Source of the DNA: Desulfobacteraceae bacterium
GTDB lineage: Bacteria; Desulfobacterota; Desulfobacteria; Desulfobacterales; JAABSP01
Direction of reading: 5' to 3'
DNA: 64,000 nt
Assembly: GCA_011390345.1 (NCBI GenBank)
Contig: JAABSP010000003.1
Location: 39,864 to 103,863 of the forward strand
Under the pieces are notes generated by a model, which was not told where the DNA came from, did no database searches, and was given only the letters and a program-made list of their open reading frames with translations. This document shows positions 36,447 to 44,223 of the stretch, one piece after another; position 1 is the stretch's first letter; the number at the start of each line of letters is the position of its first letter. Position numbers and translations under genes: made by a program.

Positions 36447-37139
36447 ATGGCAAATCAGGAAAGAGTATCCGGAAGAGCGCTGAAGGCGAAAATCCGAAGC
36501 CATCTGCTGGAAGAAGACCTGGAAAAGGGGGTGGCTGTAGTGCTTCAATATCCCGCGCGGCAGGCCGTCAACCCCCTTTTCGGCCTTTTCCACAGCAGGG
36601 AGGAGATCCTTCGCTGGCGCGCGGTCTATGCAATGGGCGCGGTGGTGGAAAACCTTGCGGAAGAAAACCTCGAATCGGCAAGGGTAATCCTGCGCCGGCT
36701 CATGTGGAACCTGAACGACGAATCGGGCGGGATCGGCTGGGGCTCTCCCGAGGCGATGGGGGAGATTCTGGCGCGCCATGAGACCCTTGCAAAGGAGTTC
36801 CATTCAATTCTCATCTCCTACATTAAGGAGGAGGGGAATTTTCTGGAGCATCCGCTGCTGCAGCGGGGCTCTTTGTGGGGGGTGGGGCGTCTGGCAAAGG
36901 ATCGGCCTGAACTGGCCCGGGATGCGGTTTCTCATCTGATTCCGTTTCTTTCGGCCCAAGATCCGGTTCTGCGAGGGCTTGCGGCACGGGCCCTCGGCTT
37001 TATCGGTGATCCTGGGGCAGGGCCGGCGCTGGAAAAGTTGGTGGGGGATGGGGCGCGGGTTGAGATATTCGAAGATGGCGGTTTTGTGACGAAGATGGTG
37101 GGCGAGATTGCCGGTGATGCGATGGCATTAAGGATATAA
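36447..37139 (+). CDS. HEAT-repeat protein resembling the DVU0298 family
   Basis: A 230-residue all-helical protein from ATG 36447, four bases after the DsrE-like stop. An upstream open frame from 36297 is only an overlap with that gene. Paired helices look like degenerate HEAT repeats (REEILRWRAVYAMGAVVENL; LLQRGSLWGVGRLAKDRPEL; DPVLRGLAARALGFIGDPGA). The sequence resembles a family first named from Desulfovibrio (DVU0298) and largely restricted to sulfate reducers; its function is unknown. The conserved W-G-S-P-E stretch (GGIGWGSPEAMGEIL) may be a binding site. It is likely a protein-protein adaptor. Confidence 0.78.
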   Translation: MANQERVSGRALKAKIRSHLLEEDLEKGVAVVLQYPARQAVNPLFGLFHSREEILRWRAVYAMGAVVENLAEENLESARVILRRLMWNLNDESGGIGWGSPEAMGEILARHETLAKEFHSILISYIKEEGNFLEHPLLQRGSLWGVGRLAKDRPELARDAVSHLIPFLSAQDPVLRGLAARALGFIGDPGAGPALEKLVGDGARVEIFEDGGFVTKMVGEIAGDAMALRI

Positions 37140-37143
37140 TTCC

Positions 37144-37656
37144 TTGAAGAAAAAGTGCTATATATTGGGCGGCCCAAATGGGGCAGGAAAAACAACTTTT
37201 GCCAATGAGTTTCTCCCCATCGAAGCTGAGTGCCTCAATTTCATAAATGCCGACCTGATAGCTCAAGGTCTCTCACCTTTCAAACCCGACAGGATGGCAA
37301 TCGAAGCCGGACGGTTAATGATCCGACAGATAAATGAGTGTATCCGAAAAAACGAATCATTTGCTTTTGAGACAACACTCAGCGGAAAAGGATATGTAAA
37401 GAAGATATCGGATTGGAAAAAGCTACAATATGAAATCATAATCTATTTTTTCAAACTCCCATCAGTTGAATTTGCCATTGAAAGAGTGAAACTGCGAGTA
37501 ACGCAGGGAGGCCACAACATTCCAGAGCAAGATATTCGTCGTCGGTTTGAAAGAAGCTGGTATAATTTCAATAACTTTTATAAAAAATTAGCTGATACAT
37601 GGATTGTCTTTGACACATCAGGTGACATACCCCTGATAATAGATGAATCGGAGTAA
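37144..37656 (+). CDS. Zeta-toxin-like P-loop kinase, TTG start
   Basis: A 170-residue P-loop protein. The frame opens with TTG at 37144 (AAGGAT upstream), as no ATG precedes the Walker A motif GGPNGAGKTTFANEF. Further family marks are NADLIAQGLSPF, AIEAGRLMIRQI, SFAFETTLSGKGYVK and the Arg-rich lid LRVTQGGHNIPEQDIRRRFE. This matches the small stand-alone zeta-toxin-like/ATP-binding kinases that often occur in two-gene modules with a short partner. It is distinctly AT-rich compared with flanking genes, suggesting transfer. It starts five bases after the HEAT gene stop. Confidence 0.82.
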   Translation: MKKKCYILGGPNGAGKTTFANEFLPIEAECLNFINADLIAQGLSPFKPDRMAIEAGRLMIRQINECIRKNESFAFETTLSGKGYVKKISDWKKLQYEIIIYFFKLPSVEFAIERVKLRVTQGGHNIPEQDIRRRFERSWYNFNNFYKKLADTWIVFDTSGDIPLIIDESE

Positions 37657-37661
37657 CTATT

Positions 37662-37832
37662 ATGGATGAACATAATCAATATGCAATAATAGGATTGAAA
37701 GCTTTAAGACGAGCAGCCTTGAAAGTTGCAGAAGATGCGAGGAAAAATAACTACAAAATTCCCATTTGGCGTGATGGCCGTATCGCATATGAAATTCCTG
37801 ATATACCCAAAGAACAATACAATTCGAAATAA
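37662..37832 (+). CDS. Small partner of the zeta-toxin-like kinase
   Basis: A 56-residue basic protein, ATG 37662, six bases after the kinase stop. The sequence IGLKALRRAALKVAEDARKN then YKIPIWRDGRIAYEIPD is the type repeatedly seen as the second gene of zeta-like kinase pairs; a helix and a short beta-hairpin are expected. It could be the antidote or a co-factor of the kinase. Base composition is AT-rich like its partner. The gene is too short for common length cut-offs. Confidence 0.7.
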   Translation: MDEHNQYAIIGLKALRRAALKVAEDARKNNYKIPIWRDGRIAYEIPDIPKEQYNSK

Positions 37833-37879
37833 GGCGCTTTTTTTGGTACCAAAATTTTGAGTGAGTTGAATATCGAATT

Positions 37880-38113
37880 ATGCCCATAAGCCAAGAAACA
37901 ATTGATAAAATTAAAAAGTTGGATACCTCCGAAAAGATCGGCATTATCGAAGAAATATGGAACAGTATCGCAGAAGAAGAGGATTACCCGGAGTTGACAG
38001 AGGAACAGCATCATGAATTGAATCGAAGAATCGAATCCTATCATGCAAATCCGAATCAGGGAAGGACATGGGATCAGATTAAAAAAGATCTTTTGAAGAA
38101 AAATGATCATTAA
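37880..38113 (+). CDS. Addiction-module antidote-like protein (TIGR02574-type), toxin missing
   Basis: A 77-residue acidic protein matching the addiction-module component family: N-terminal helices TIDKIKKLDTSEKIGIIEEIWNSI and the C-terminal LTEEQHHELNRRIESYHANP. In intact modules a RelE/ParE toxin gene overlaps or follows. Here only a 13-codon frame opens at the expected place (ATG around 38103, MIIKYLNPKEH...) before the next gene's start. The toxin is therefore absent or eroded. It is AT-rich, like the two genes before it. Confidence 0.78.
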   Translation: MPISQETIDKIKKLDTSEKIGIIEEIWNSIAEEEDYPELTEEQHHELNRRIESYHANPNQGRTWDQIKKDLLKKNDH

Positions 38114-38140
38114 ATACCTTAATCCCAAGGAGCATACCCC

Positions 38141-39253
38141 ATGAACCCAGCCAGCCTCATTCCAACCCCGGACGTCATCCCCGCCCCCTGGGGATGGTTC
38201 AAATTCTTTCTCATCGCCACCTTTCTGGTTCACATCCTGCTGATGAACATCATGCTCGGCGGCGGCATCATCACTTTCCTGAGCGGCCTGAAATCCGGCG
38301 GAACCGCAAAGCCCCTGCAGAAGGACTTCTCCGAAAAGCTCACCATCGTGATCGCATTCGTGGTCAACTTCGGGGTCGCGCCGCTGCTCTTTCTTCAGGT
38401 GCTCTACGGCCATTTCATGTACGTCAGCTCACAGCTCATGGCGGTCTTCTGGATGGCCGTGATCCCGCTGCTGATCCTGGCCTATTACAGCGCCTATATC
38501 TATAAGTTCAAGTTCGATGCGCTGGGGAACAACCGGAACTGGTTCATCGGCTCTTCGGTCGCCATCCTTCTGGTCATCGCGTTCATTTATGTCAACAACA
38601 TGACGCTGATGCTCCGGCCCGATGCCTGGACCGGCTATTTCGAAAATGACCAGGGGACCCTGCTCAACCTTTCGGACCCGACGCTTCTTCCCCGGTATCT
38701 CCATTTTCTGACCGGGTCGATTGCCATCGGCGGGCTTTTCATTGCCCTCCTATGGACGTTGAAGGCGCGCAAAGGCGCTCCTGATGCCAAAAAACAGATC
38801 GACCGGGGGATGGACTGGTTTGTCCATGCAACCCTGATCCAGGTGGTGATCGGCTTCTGGTTCCAGATGAGCCTTCCCCGTCCCATTCTGCTCCTTTTCA
38901 TGGGGGGCAGTCCCCTGCATACGGGCCTTTTTCTGGCGGCCCTCGGGCTGGTGATCCTGGTGCTGATTCTTGCGATCCATCGAAAGGTATTGCTCACGAC
39001 CTTCTTTGCACTCTTCCTGGTGACCTTTATGGTACTGATCAGGGATCTGGTTCGCACAGCATATCTCGATCCCTATTTCCGGCTTTCTGATCTGACGGTA
39101 GAGCCCCAGTACGGGCCCCTTGTGGTCTTTCTTCTCGCGCTGATTTTCAGCCTTGCCGCAGTCGGCTATGTTGTCTATCTTGCCCGGCAGATAAAAGATC
39201 CCGGATCTCCCGGCTCCTCTGACGGTTCAAAGGAGGCGGCGGCCCTTAGATGA
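38141..39253 (+). CDS. Polytopic membrane protein with intramembrane histidines
   Basis: A 370-residue protein with about nine membrane helices. Histidines lie inside or at the edge of helices: FLIATFLVHILLMNIMLGGG (His31), QVLYGHFMYVSSQ, RYLHFLTGSIAIGG and FVHATLIQVVIGFW. This pattern suggests b-type haem binding and quinone chemistry, loosely like the haem-bearing subunit of bd-type oxidases, but no motif is decisive. AAGGAG precedes the start. The stop overlaps the der start by four bases (ATGA). It may be a respiratory membrane protein peculiar to this group; the function is unproven. Confidence 0.75.
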   Translation: MNPASLIPTPDVIPAPWGWFKFFLIATFLVHILLMNIMLGGGIITFLSGLKSGGTAKPLQKDFSEKLTIVIAFVVNFGVAPLLFLQVLYGHFMYVSSQLMAVFWMAVIPLLILAYYSAYIYKFKFDALGNNRNWFIGSSVAILLVIAFIYVNNMTLMLRPDAWTGYFENDQGTLLNLSDPTLLPRYLHFLTGSIAIGGLFIALLWTLKARKGAPDAKKQIDRGMDWFVHATLIQVVIGFWFQMSLPRPILLLFMGGSPLHTGLFLAALGLVILVLILAIHRKVLLTTFFALFLVTFMVLIRDLVRTAYLDPYFRLSDLTVEPQYGPLVVFLLALIFSLAAVGYVVYLARQIKDPGSPGSSDGSKEAAALR

Positions 39254-40587
39254 AACCAATCGTTGCCATTGTGGGCAGACCCAATGTGGGGAAGTCTTCC
39301 CTCTTCAACCGGCTCACCCGCACCCGGAACGCGATCGTGGACGACTATCCGGGGGTCAGCCGGGACCGGAACTTCGGGGATGTCCGGTGGGATGAGACCG
39401 AGTTCACCCTTGTGGATACGGGCGGATTTCTGGACAGAGACGAGGAGGGCTTCAGTCATCAGATCCGGTTTCAGATCGACCAGGCCGTGGAAGCTGCGGA
39501 CGCGATCGTTCTGGTGCTGGACGGGAAATCGGGCATCTCCCCCTTTGACCGGGACCTGATCGAGATGCTCCGGGGGGTCGAAAAGCCGGTCTTTACCGCG
39601 GTCAACAAGATCGACGGGCCGGCTCGGGAGGATCTTCTCAATGATTTCTATGTATTAGGCATTGAAGAGCCCTTCCCGGTCTCCGCGGCCCACGGGTACG
39701 GGGTCTATGATTTTCTGGACGCGCTGGTCCCGACCCTTCCCCGCTTCGATCTTCCCGATAGAGCCTCTGCGGAAAAGCAGGAGATCCGGATTGCGGTGGT
39801 GGGCCGGCCCAATGTGGGCAAATCTTCCCTGGTCAATAAAATGCTGGGACAGGAGCGGATGGTGGTGAGTGAAGTTGCCGGAACCACCCGGGATGCGGTG
39901 GACACCCTCTTCGAGTTCGAGGGCCAGCCCTTTCGGATCATCGACACTGCGGGCATCCGCCGGAAGAGCAGGGTGGGGAAGAAGCTGGAGAAGTTTTCGG
40001 TGATCAAGGCATTGAAGAGCCTTGAGGAGTGCGATGTGGCGCTGCTGCTGCTGGATGCTGAAGAGGGGATCACGGATCAGGACATAAGGATTGCAGGATA
40101 TGCCAATGACCGGGGCTGCGGATTCGCGTTTCTCTTCAACAAGTGGGATCTTGTGGAGGCGGACCGGCAGATGGCCAAGCGGCTCCGGGAGCAGTTGAAG
40201 ATGGACGCGGGGTTTTTGAACTTCGCGCCGGTTCTGACGCTCTCGGCCCTCTCCGGAAAGCGGATTTCAAAGATTTTTCCCATGGTAAAAGGGATCTATG
40301 AACAGTACTCCCTCCGCGTCGGAACGGGTCAGGTCAACAAGATCCTGGAGAACGCGACCCGGCGCAACGAGCCCTCTCTTCACCGGGGAAGGCGGATCAA
40401 GTTCTTCTATGCCACACAGGTCGCGACAGGCCCCCCGACATTCGTGGCCTTTGTCAACTATCCCCAGGCGGTTCACTTCTCCTACAAACGGTATCTGATA
40501 AACCGGTTCCGGGAGGATCTCAAACTGGACAAGACCCCTATCCGCCTCTTCTTCAAGGAGCGGGTCCGCAGAAGCCGGCCCGCCTGA
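39250..40587 (+). CDS. der: Ribosome-assembly GTPase Der (EngA)
   Basis: A 445-residue double-GTPase acting in 50S subunit maturation. The first G domain shows GRPNVGKSS (about 8-16), DTGG and NKID; the second repeats GRPNVGKSS (about 185), DTAG and NKWD. A C-terminal KH-like domain follows (RRIKFFYATQVATGPPTFVAFVN). Length and motifs are typical. Translation is coupled to the upstream membrane protein by a four-base overlap, and a duplicated 14-base segment contains its stop codon. Confidence 0.97.
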   Translation: MKPIVAIVGRPNVGKSSLFNRLTRTRNAIVDDYPGVSRDRNFGDVRWDETEFTLVDTGGFLDRDEEGFSHQIRFQIDQAVEAADAIVLVLDGKSGISPFDRDLIEMLRGVEKPVFTAVNKIDGPAREDLLNDFYVLGIEEPFPVSAAHGYGVYDFLDALVPTLPRFDLPDRASAEKQEIRIAVVGRPNVGKSSLVNKMLGQERMVVSEVAGTTRDAVDTLFEFEGQPFRIIDTAGIRRKSRVGKKLEKFSVIKALKSLEECDVALLLLDAEEGITDQDIRIAGYANDRGCGFAFLFNKWDLVEADRQMAKRLREQLKMDAGFLNFAPVLTLSALSGKRISKIFPMVKGIYEQYSLRVGTGQVNKILENATRRNEPSLHRGRRIKFFYATQVATGPPTFVAFVNYPQAVHFSYKRYLINRFREDLKLDKTPIRLFFKERVRRSRPA

Positions 40588-40607
40588 TATTTTTAGCCTG
40601 ATATTTT
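40582..40607. repeat. 14-bp tandem duplication that includes the der stop codon
   Basis: GCCTGATATTTT occurs at 40582-40593 and 40596-40607, a 14-base period. The first copy contains the last codon and TGA stop of der; the second is a non-coding echo just before the rarA start. Confidence 0.8.
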
Positions 40608-40610
40608 CAG

Positions 40611-42023
40611 ATGGATGAACTCTTTGAGCAGGCCGCGCGGGAGGCTCCGGAGAATGCGCCGCCCCTTGCGGACCGGATGCGGCCCAAAACCCTCGATGAA
40701 TTCGTGGGGCAGGCCGATGCTGTCGGACCTGGGACATCCATCCGCCATGCCGCGGAGACGGACCGCCTCTTCTCCATGATCCTCTGGGGGCCACCGGGCT
40801 GCGGCAAGACAACCCTGGCCCGGATCATTGCAAAGACCACGAAGTCTAACTTCAAACAGATCTCCGCGGTGCTCTCGGGCGTCAAGGAGATCCGGGCAGT
40901 GATCGAGAGCGCAAAGGCCGAAAGATCTCTGCGCCGCCGGCGGACCGTTCTCTTTGTGGACGAGATCCACCGGTTCAACAAGAGCCAGCAGGATGCCTTT
41001 CTGGGCCATGTTGAGAGCGGCCTCATCACCCTCATCGGCGCGACCACGGAGAACCCCTCCTTTGAAGTCATTCCCGCGCTACTCTCCCGATGCCGGGTCA
41101 TCACCCTTTCCCCCCTGTCGGAGGCGGATATCCGGACCATTGTCGAACGGGCCATTGGGAATGCGGATCAGGGGCTGGGAAAGACCGGCCTTCAAATCAC
41201 CGATGATGGACTGGACCATATCGTCCGAACCGCATACGGAGATGCCCGAACCGCGCTCAACAGCCTAGAGCTTGCCGCATCTTTGATGGTCCAAAGGATT
41301 GAAAAAGGGGAGGGGAGGGGAAAGCCGTCAAACCCTATCGGAGTGGAGGATGTCGCGCGTGCCCTGCGGGAGAAGGCGCTCCTCTATGACAAATCCGGTG
41401 AGGAGCATTATAACCTGATCTCAGCGCTCCACAAGAGCATCCGGGGAAGTGATCCGGACGGGGCCGTCTATTGGCTGGGCCGGATGCTGTCGGCCGGGGA
41501 AGATCCCCGATACATCGCCCGCCGCCTGATCCGGATGGCCTCCGAAGATATCGGCAATGCCGACCCGGAAGCCCTTGGGGTTGTCATGAATGCGGCCGAA
41601 GCTTACCGGTATCTCGGCTCCCCCGAAGGGGAACTCGCTCTGGTGCAGGCCGCGGTCTATCTCGCGGCCGCGCCCAAGAGCAACCGCCTCTATACAGCCT
41701 GGCACGAGGTACAGGACGAGATCCAAAACTCGGGCCCGCTTCCGGTCCCCCTGCACATCCGCAATGCGCCTACCGCCTTGATGAAAGGGCTCGGGTATGG
41801 TAAAGATTATAAGTACGCCCATGATTACGAGGGCGCGTATACCGAACAGCAGTATCTGCCGGACCGGCTCGCGGGGCGGCGCTTCTATATCCCTGCGGAC
41901 AGGGGGTATGAGCGGACTATCACCGAACGCCTTGAAAAGTGGCGGCGTCAGAATGGCCGGGGCCCGGCTTCTGCGGAAGATGATCTCCCCAACAGTAACG
42001 GGGATGACGAAAACAGAACATGA
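40611..42023 (+). CDS. rarA: Replication-associated recombination ATPase RarA (MgsA)
   Basis: A 470-residue AAA+ protein of the clamp-loader clade acting at stalled replication forks. Opening segment PLADRMRPKTLDEFVGQ is diagnostic. Walker A is GPPGCGKTTLA, Walker B FVDEIHRFN, sensor GATTENPSFE. The C-terminal tetramerisation region (GSDPDGAVYWLGRML; RRLIRMASEDIGNADP; YLAAAPKSNRLY) is complete. The C-terminus carries a short non-conserved tail. The start lies 23 bases after der, in a housekeeping operon leading into the LPS genes. Confidence 0.96.
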   Translation: MDELFEQAAREAPENAPPLADRMRPKTLDEFVGQADAVGPGTSIRHAAETDRLFSMILWGPPGCGKTTLARIIAKTTKSNFKQISAVLSGVKEIRAVIESAKAERSLRRRRTVLFVDEIHRFNKSQQDAFLGHVESGLITLIGATTENPSFEVIPALLSRCRVITLSPLSEADIRTIVERAIGNADQGLGKTGLQITDDGLDHIVRTAYGDARTALNSLELAASLMVQRIEKGEGRGKPSNPIGVEDVARALREKALLYDKSGEEHYNLISALHKSIRGSDPDGAVYWLGRMLSAGEDPRYIARRLIRMASEDIGNADPEALGVVMNAAEAYRYLGSPEGELALVQAAVYLAAAPKSNRLYTAWHEVQDEIQNSGPLPVPLHIRNAPTALMKGLGYGKDYKYAHDYEGAYTEQQYLPDRLAGRRFYIPADRGYERTITERLEKWRRQNGRGPASAEDDLPNSNGDDENRT

Positions 42024-42038
42024 TCGACAACCGAGCGA

Positions 42039-43040
42039 GTGCATATCCGGAAATCTACCATTCTTCTTCTATGGCTTCTGCTATGGATCGGACTCTTCTT
42101 CACAGGCATCTGTTGGGCTCAGGATTCCGATGGCGAAAATAATGGGGACGGCGTCGATGCGGTCGGTGAGATCCGCCATCCGCAGATCTATATCCGATAT
42201 CAGCAGCCGCTGGAAGAAGCGGCCCGGCAGACGGCCGATATCTATCCGGAAATCCGCGCAGAGCTGGAGACGGTCTTCGGATGGAAGGTCGCGTTCATCC
42301 CGGGGCTCATGCTGGTAAAGGATACCCGGACATTTGAGCGGGTGGGGGGCCGGAACTACATCAGCGCCTTTGCCGCGCCCCGGGAGAACTGGATCGTGAT
42401 CGATTACTCCCGCATGACCCGGGCCCCTTATACCCTGCCGGTGACGCTGAAGCATGAGCTGGTGCATCTGCTGCTGCACCACTACATAGAGGATGAGAAC
42501 CTTCCCCGGTGGCTCAACGAGGGGGTTGCACAGTGGGCCAGCGGCGGCGTCTCGGAGCTGATGCTCAACACTCCCAGGCCCGAACTCCACCGGGCCGTAC
42601 TCACCGATGGTCTCATCCCCCTGCGGAATCTGGAAAACGGCTTTCCCAGAGATCGCCGGGGTCTGATTCTCGCTTACGCGCAGAGCCTCTCCATCATCAC
42701 CTATATCCTTCAGACCTATGAGGAAAGCGCATTGGGCCAGATTCTGGGCCGTCTTTCACAGGGAGAGACGCCTCAAGAGGCCGTTCAAGCCAGCCTAGGC
42801 ATTTCCCTTGCGGAACTGGAGGAAGAGTGGCACCGCTATCTCGGCAAGCGGAACACCCTGCTGACATTCATTGCCATCCATCTCTACGAGATCCTCTTTT
42901 TTCTGGCGGCACTCACCGCGGCTGCCGCTTTTTTTCGTCAGGTAAAGAAGCGCCGAAACTACCGGGACGAGGACGAGGAAGAAGATGAAGCGGATGCGGA
43001 TGCGGATGCGGACGATTCCGGGGATTTCCATGAGCCTTAG
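42039..43040 (+). CDS. Exported membrane-anchored metallopeptidase (peptidase MA-like)
   Basis: A 333-residue protein starting with GTG at 42039. A signal peptide (TILLLWLLLWIGLFFTGICWA) leads a periplasmic zinc-peptidase-like domain: ligands in LKHELVHLLLHH and downstream Glu in LNEGVAQWASGG (gluzincin order). A membrane helix (IHLYEILFFLAALTAAAAFF) near residue 285 and an acidic cytoplasmic tail follow. The tail is coded by a hexamer repeat (GCGGAT, about 42989-43012), giving alternating Ala-Asp. Its end overlaps lptF by 11 bases. A role in envelope quality control beside LPS export is plausible but unproven. Confidence 0.85.
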   Translation: MHIRKSTILLLWLLLWIGLFFTGICWAQDSDGENNGDGVDAVGEIRHPQIYIRYQQPLEEAARQTADIYPEIRAELETVFGWKVAFIPGLMLVKDTRTFERVGGRNYISAFAAPRENWIVIDYSRMTRAPYTLPVTLKHELVHLLLHHYIEDENLPRWLNEGVAQWASGGVSELMLNTPRPELHRAVLTDGLIPLRNLENGFPRDRRGLILAYAQSLSIITYILQTYEESALGQILGRLSQGETPQEAVQASLGISLAELEEEWHRYLGKRNTLLTFIAIHLYEILFFLAALTAAAAFFRQVKKRRNYRDEDEEEDEADADADADDSGDFHEP

Positions 43041-44223
43041 CCTCAATACCACCGCGAACCGGTACATTCTCAGGGAGCTGATTCCGCCGTTTCTGCTCAA
43101 CGGGATCTTCTTCACATTCATCTTCCTGCTGACCCAGATCCTCGACATCACCAACATGGTGGTCAACTATCGGATCGGGATGGGGGTGGTCCTCCGGATG
43201 CTGCTCTATTCGGTCCCCTATTTCCTCGTCTTCATCCTGCCCATGTCGGTGATGATGTCGGTGCTTCTCACCTTTCTGCGGATGTCCGGGGACAATGAGG
43301 TGCTGGCGCTGAAATCGGGCGGGGTGAGCCTCTATCAGATGCTGCCGCCGGTGATCATTTTTGCCGTTTTCGGAACCCTGATTACCGGATTCATGATCCT
43401 CTACGGCCTTCCCTGGGGGAGAACATCGCTCAAGGATCTGACGGTCGAGGTGGCCGCGTCCAACCTCGATATCGGCCTGAAGGAGCGGACCTTCAACGAC
43501 AGTTTCGAGGGGGTGATGCTCTATGTCAGCAGGATCGACGTGCCTACCCGGGAGCTGGTCGATGTCTTTATCCGGGACGAGCGGAGCATTGGAGTGGCCG
43601 TCACTATTGTCGCTCCCCGGGGAAAACTGTTTCAAAGGCCCGGAAAGGCGGCCTTTCAACTGCGCCTCTATGACGGGATCATCAATCAGGCTGATATCGA
43701 CAAGCGCACCGTCAACACCGTCGATTTCGACACCTATGATCTCAACCTCGATCTGCAGCAGGCCATGACCTCAGCTCGGACGGGCCCAAAAGATGAAAAG
43801 GAGATGTTCTTCAATGAGCTTCTCCATTTCCTGCAGACCGAAAAGAAACGGGACGCAAGATACTACCAGGCGCTTCTGGAGTTTCACAAGAAGTTCTCCA
43901 TCCCATTTGCCTGTCTTGCGCTGGGGCTTCTGGCAGTTCCCCTGGGCGTCGGCTCCAAGTTCTCCCGGAAATCCTTCGGACTCGGCCTTGGGCTCACCTT
44001 CTTTCTCCTCTACTATCTGCTCTTGTCGGCCGGCCTCGTCTTCGGAGAGTCCGGGCTCTATCCGCCCTTTATCGGGATGTGGGTTCCCAACATCGTCATG
44101 ACCCTGCTGGGGCTCTATCTTCTCAACCGGGCAGCAAAGGATCGGCCGGTCAAGCTCGGTCTGCCCTATATCATGTACCGGATCAAGACCGGGATAGCGG
44201 GAAGGAGGAGCGGGCTCGAATGA
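43030..44223 (+). CDS. lptF: LPS export permease LptF
   Basis: A 397-residue inner-membrane permease of the LptB2FG exporter that extracts LPS toward the periplasmic bridge. Start ATG 43030 (MSLSLNTTANRYILREL) is preferred over one at 42985, which would run through the repeat tail of the upstream gene. Family marks: YILRELIPPFLLN, DNEVLALKSGGVSLYQ, three N-terminal helices, a periplasmic jellyroll domain (about 110-270), then three C-terminal helices (LALGLLAVPLG). It ends in a four-base overlap with lptG. The ATPase gene lptB is not in the window. Confidence 0.93.
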   Translation: MSLSLNTTANRYILRELIPPFLLNGIFFTFIFLLTQILDITNMVVNYRIGMGVVLRMLLYSVPYFLVFILPMSVMMSVLLTFLRMSGDNEVLALKSGGVSLYQMLPPVIIFAVFGTLITGFMILYGLPWGRTSLKDLTVEVAASNLDIGLKERTFNDSFEGVMLYVSRIDVPTRELVDVFIRDERSIGVAVTIVAPRGKLFQRPGKAAFQLRLYDGIINQADIDKRTVNTVDFDTYDLNLDLQQAMTSARTGPKDEKEMFFNELLHFLQTEKKRDARYYQALLEFHKKFSIPFACLALGLLAVPLGVGSKFSRKSFGLGLGLTFFLLYYLLLSAGLVFGESGLYPPFIGMWVPNIVMTLLGLYLLNRAAKDRPVKLGLPYIMYRIKTGIAGRRSGLE

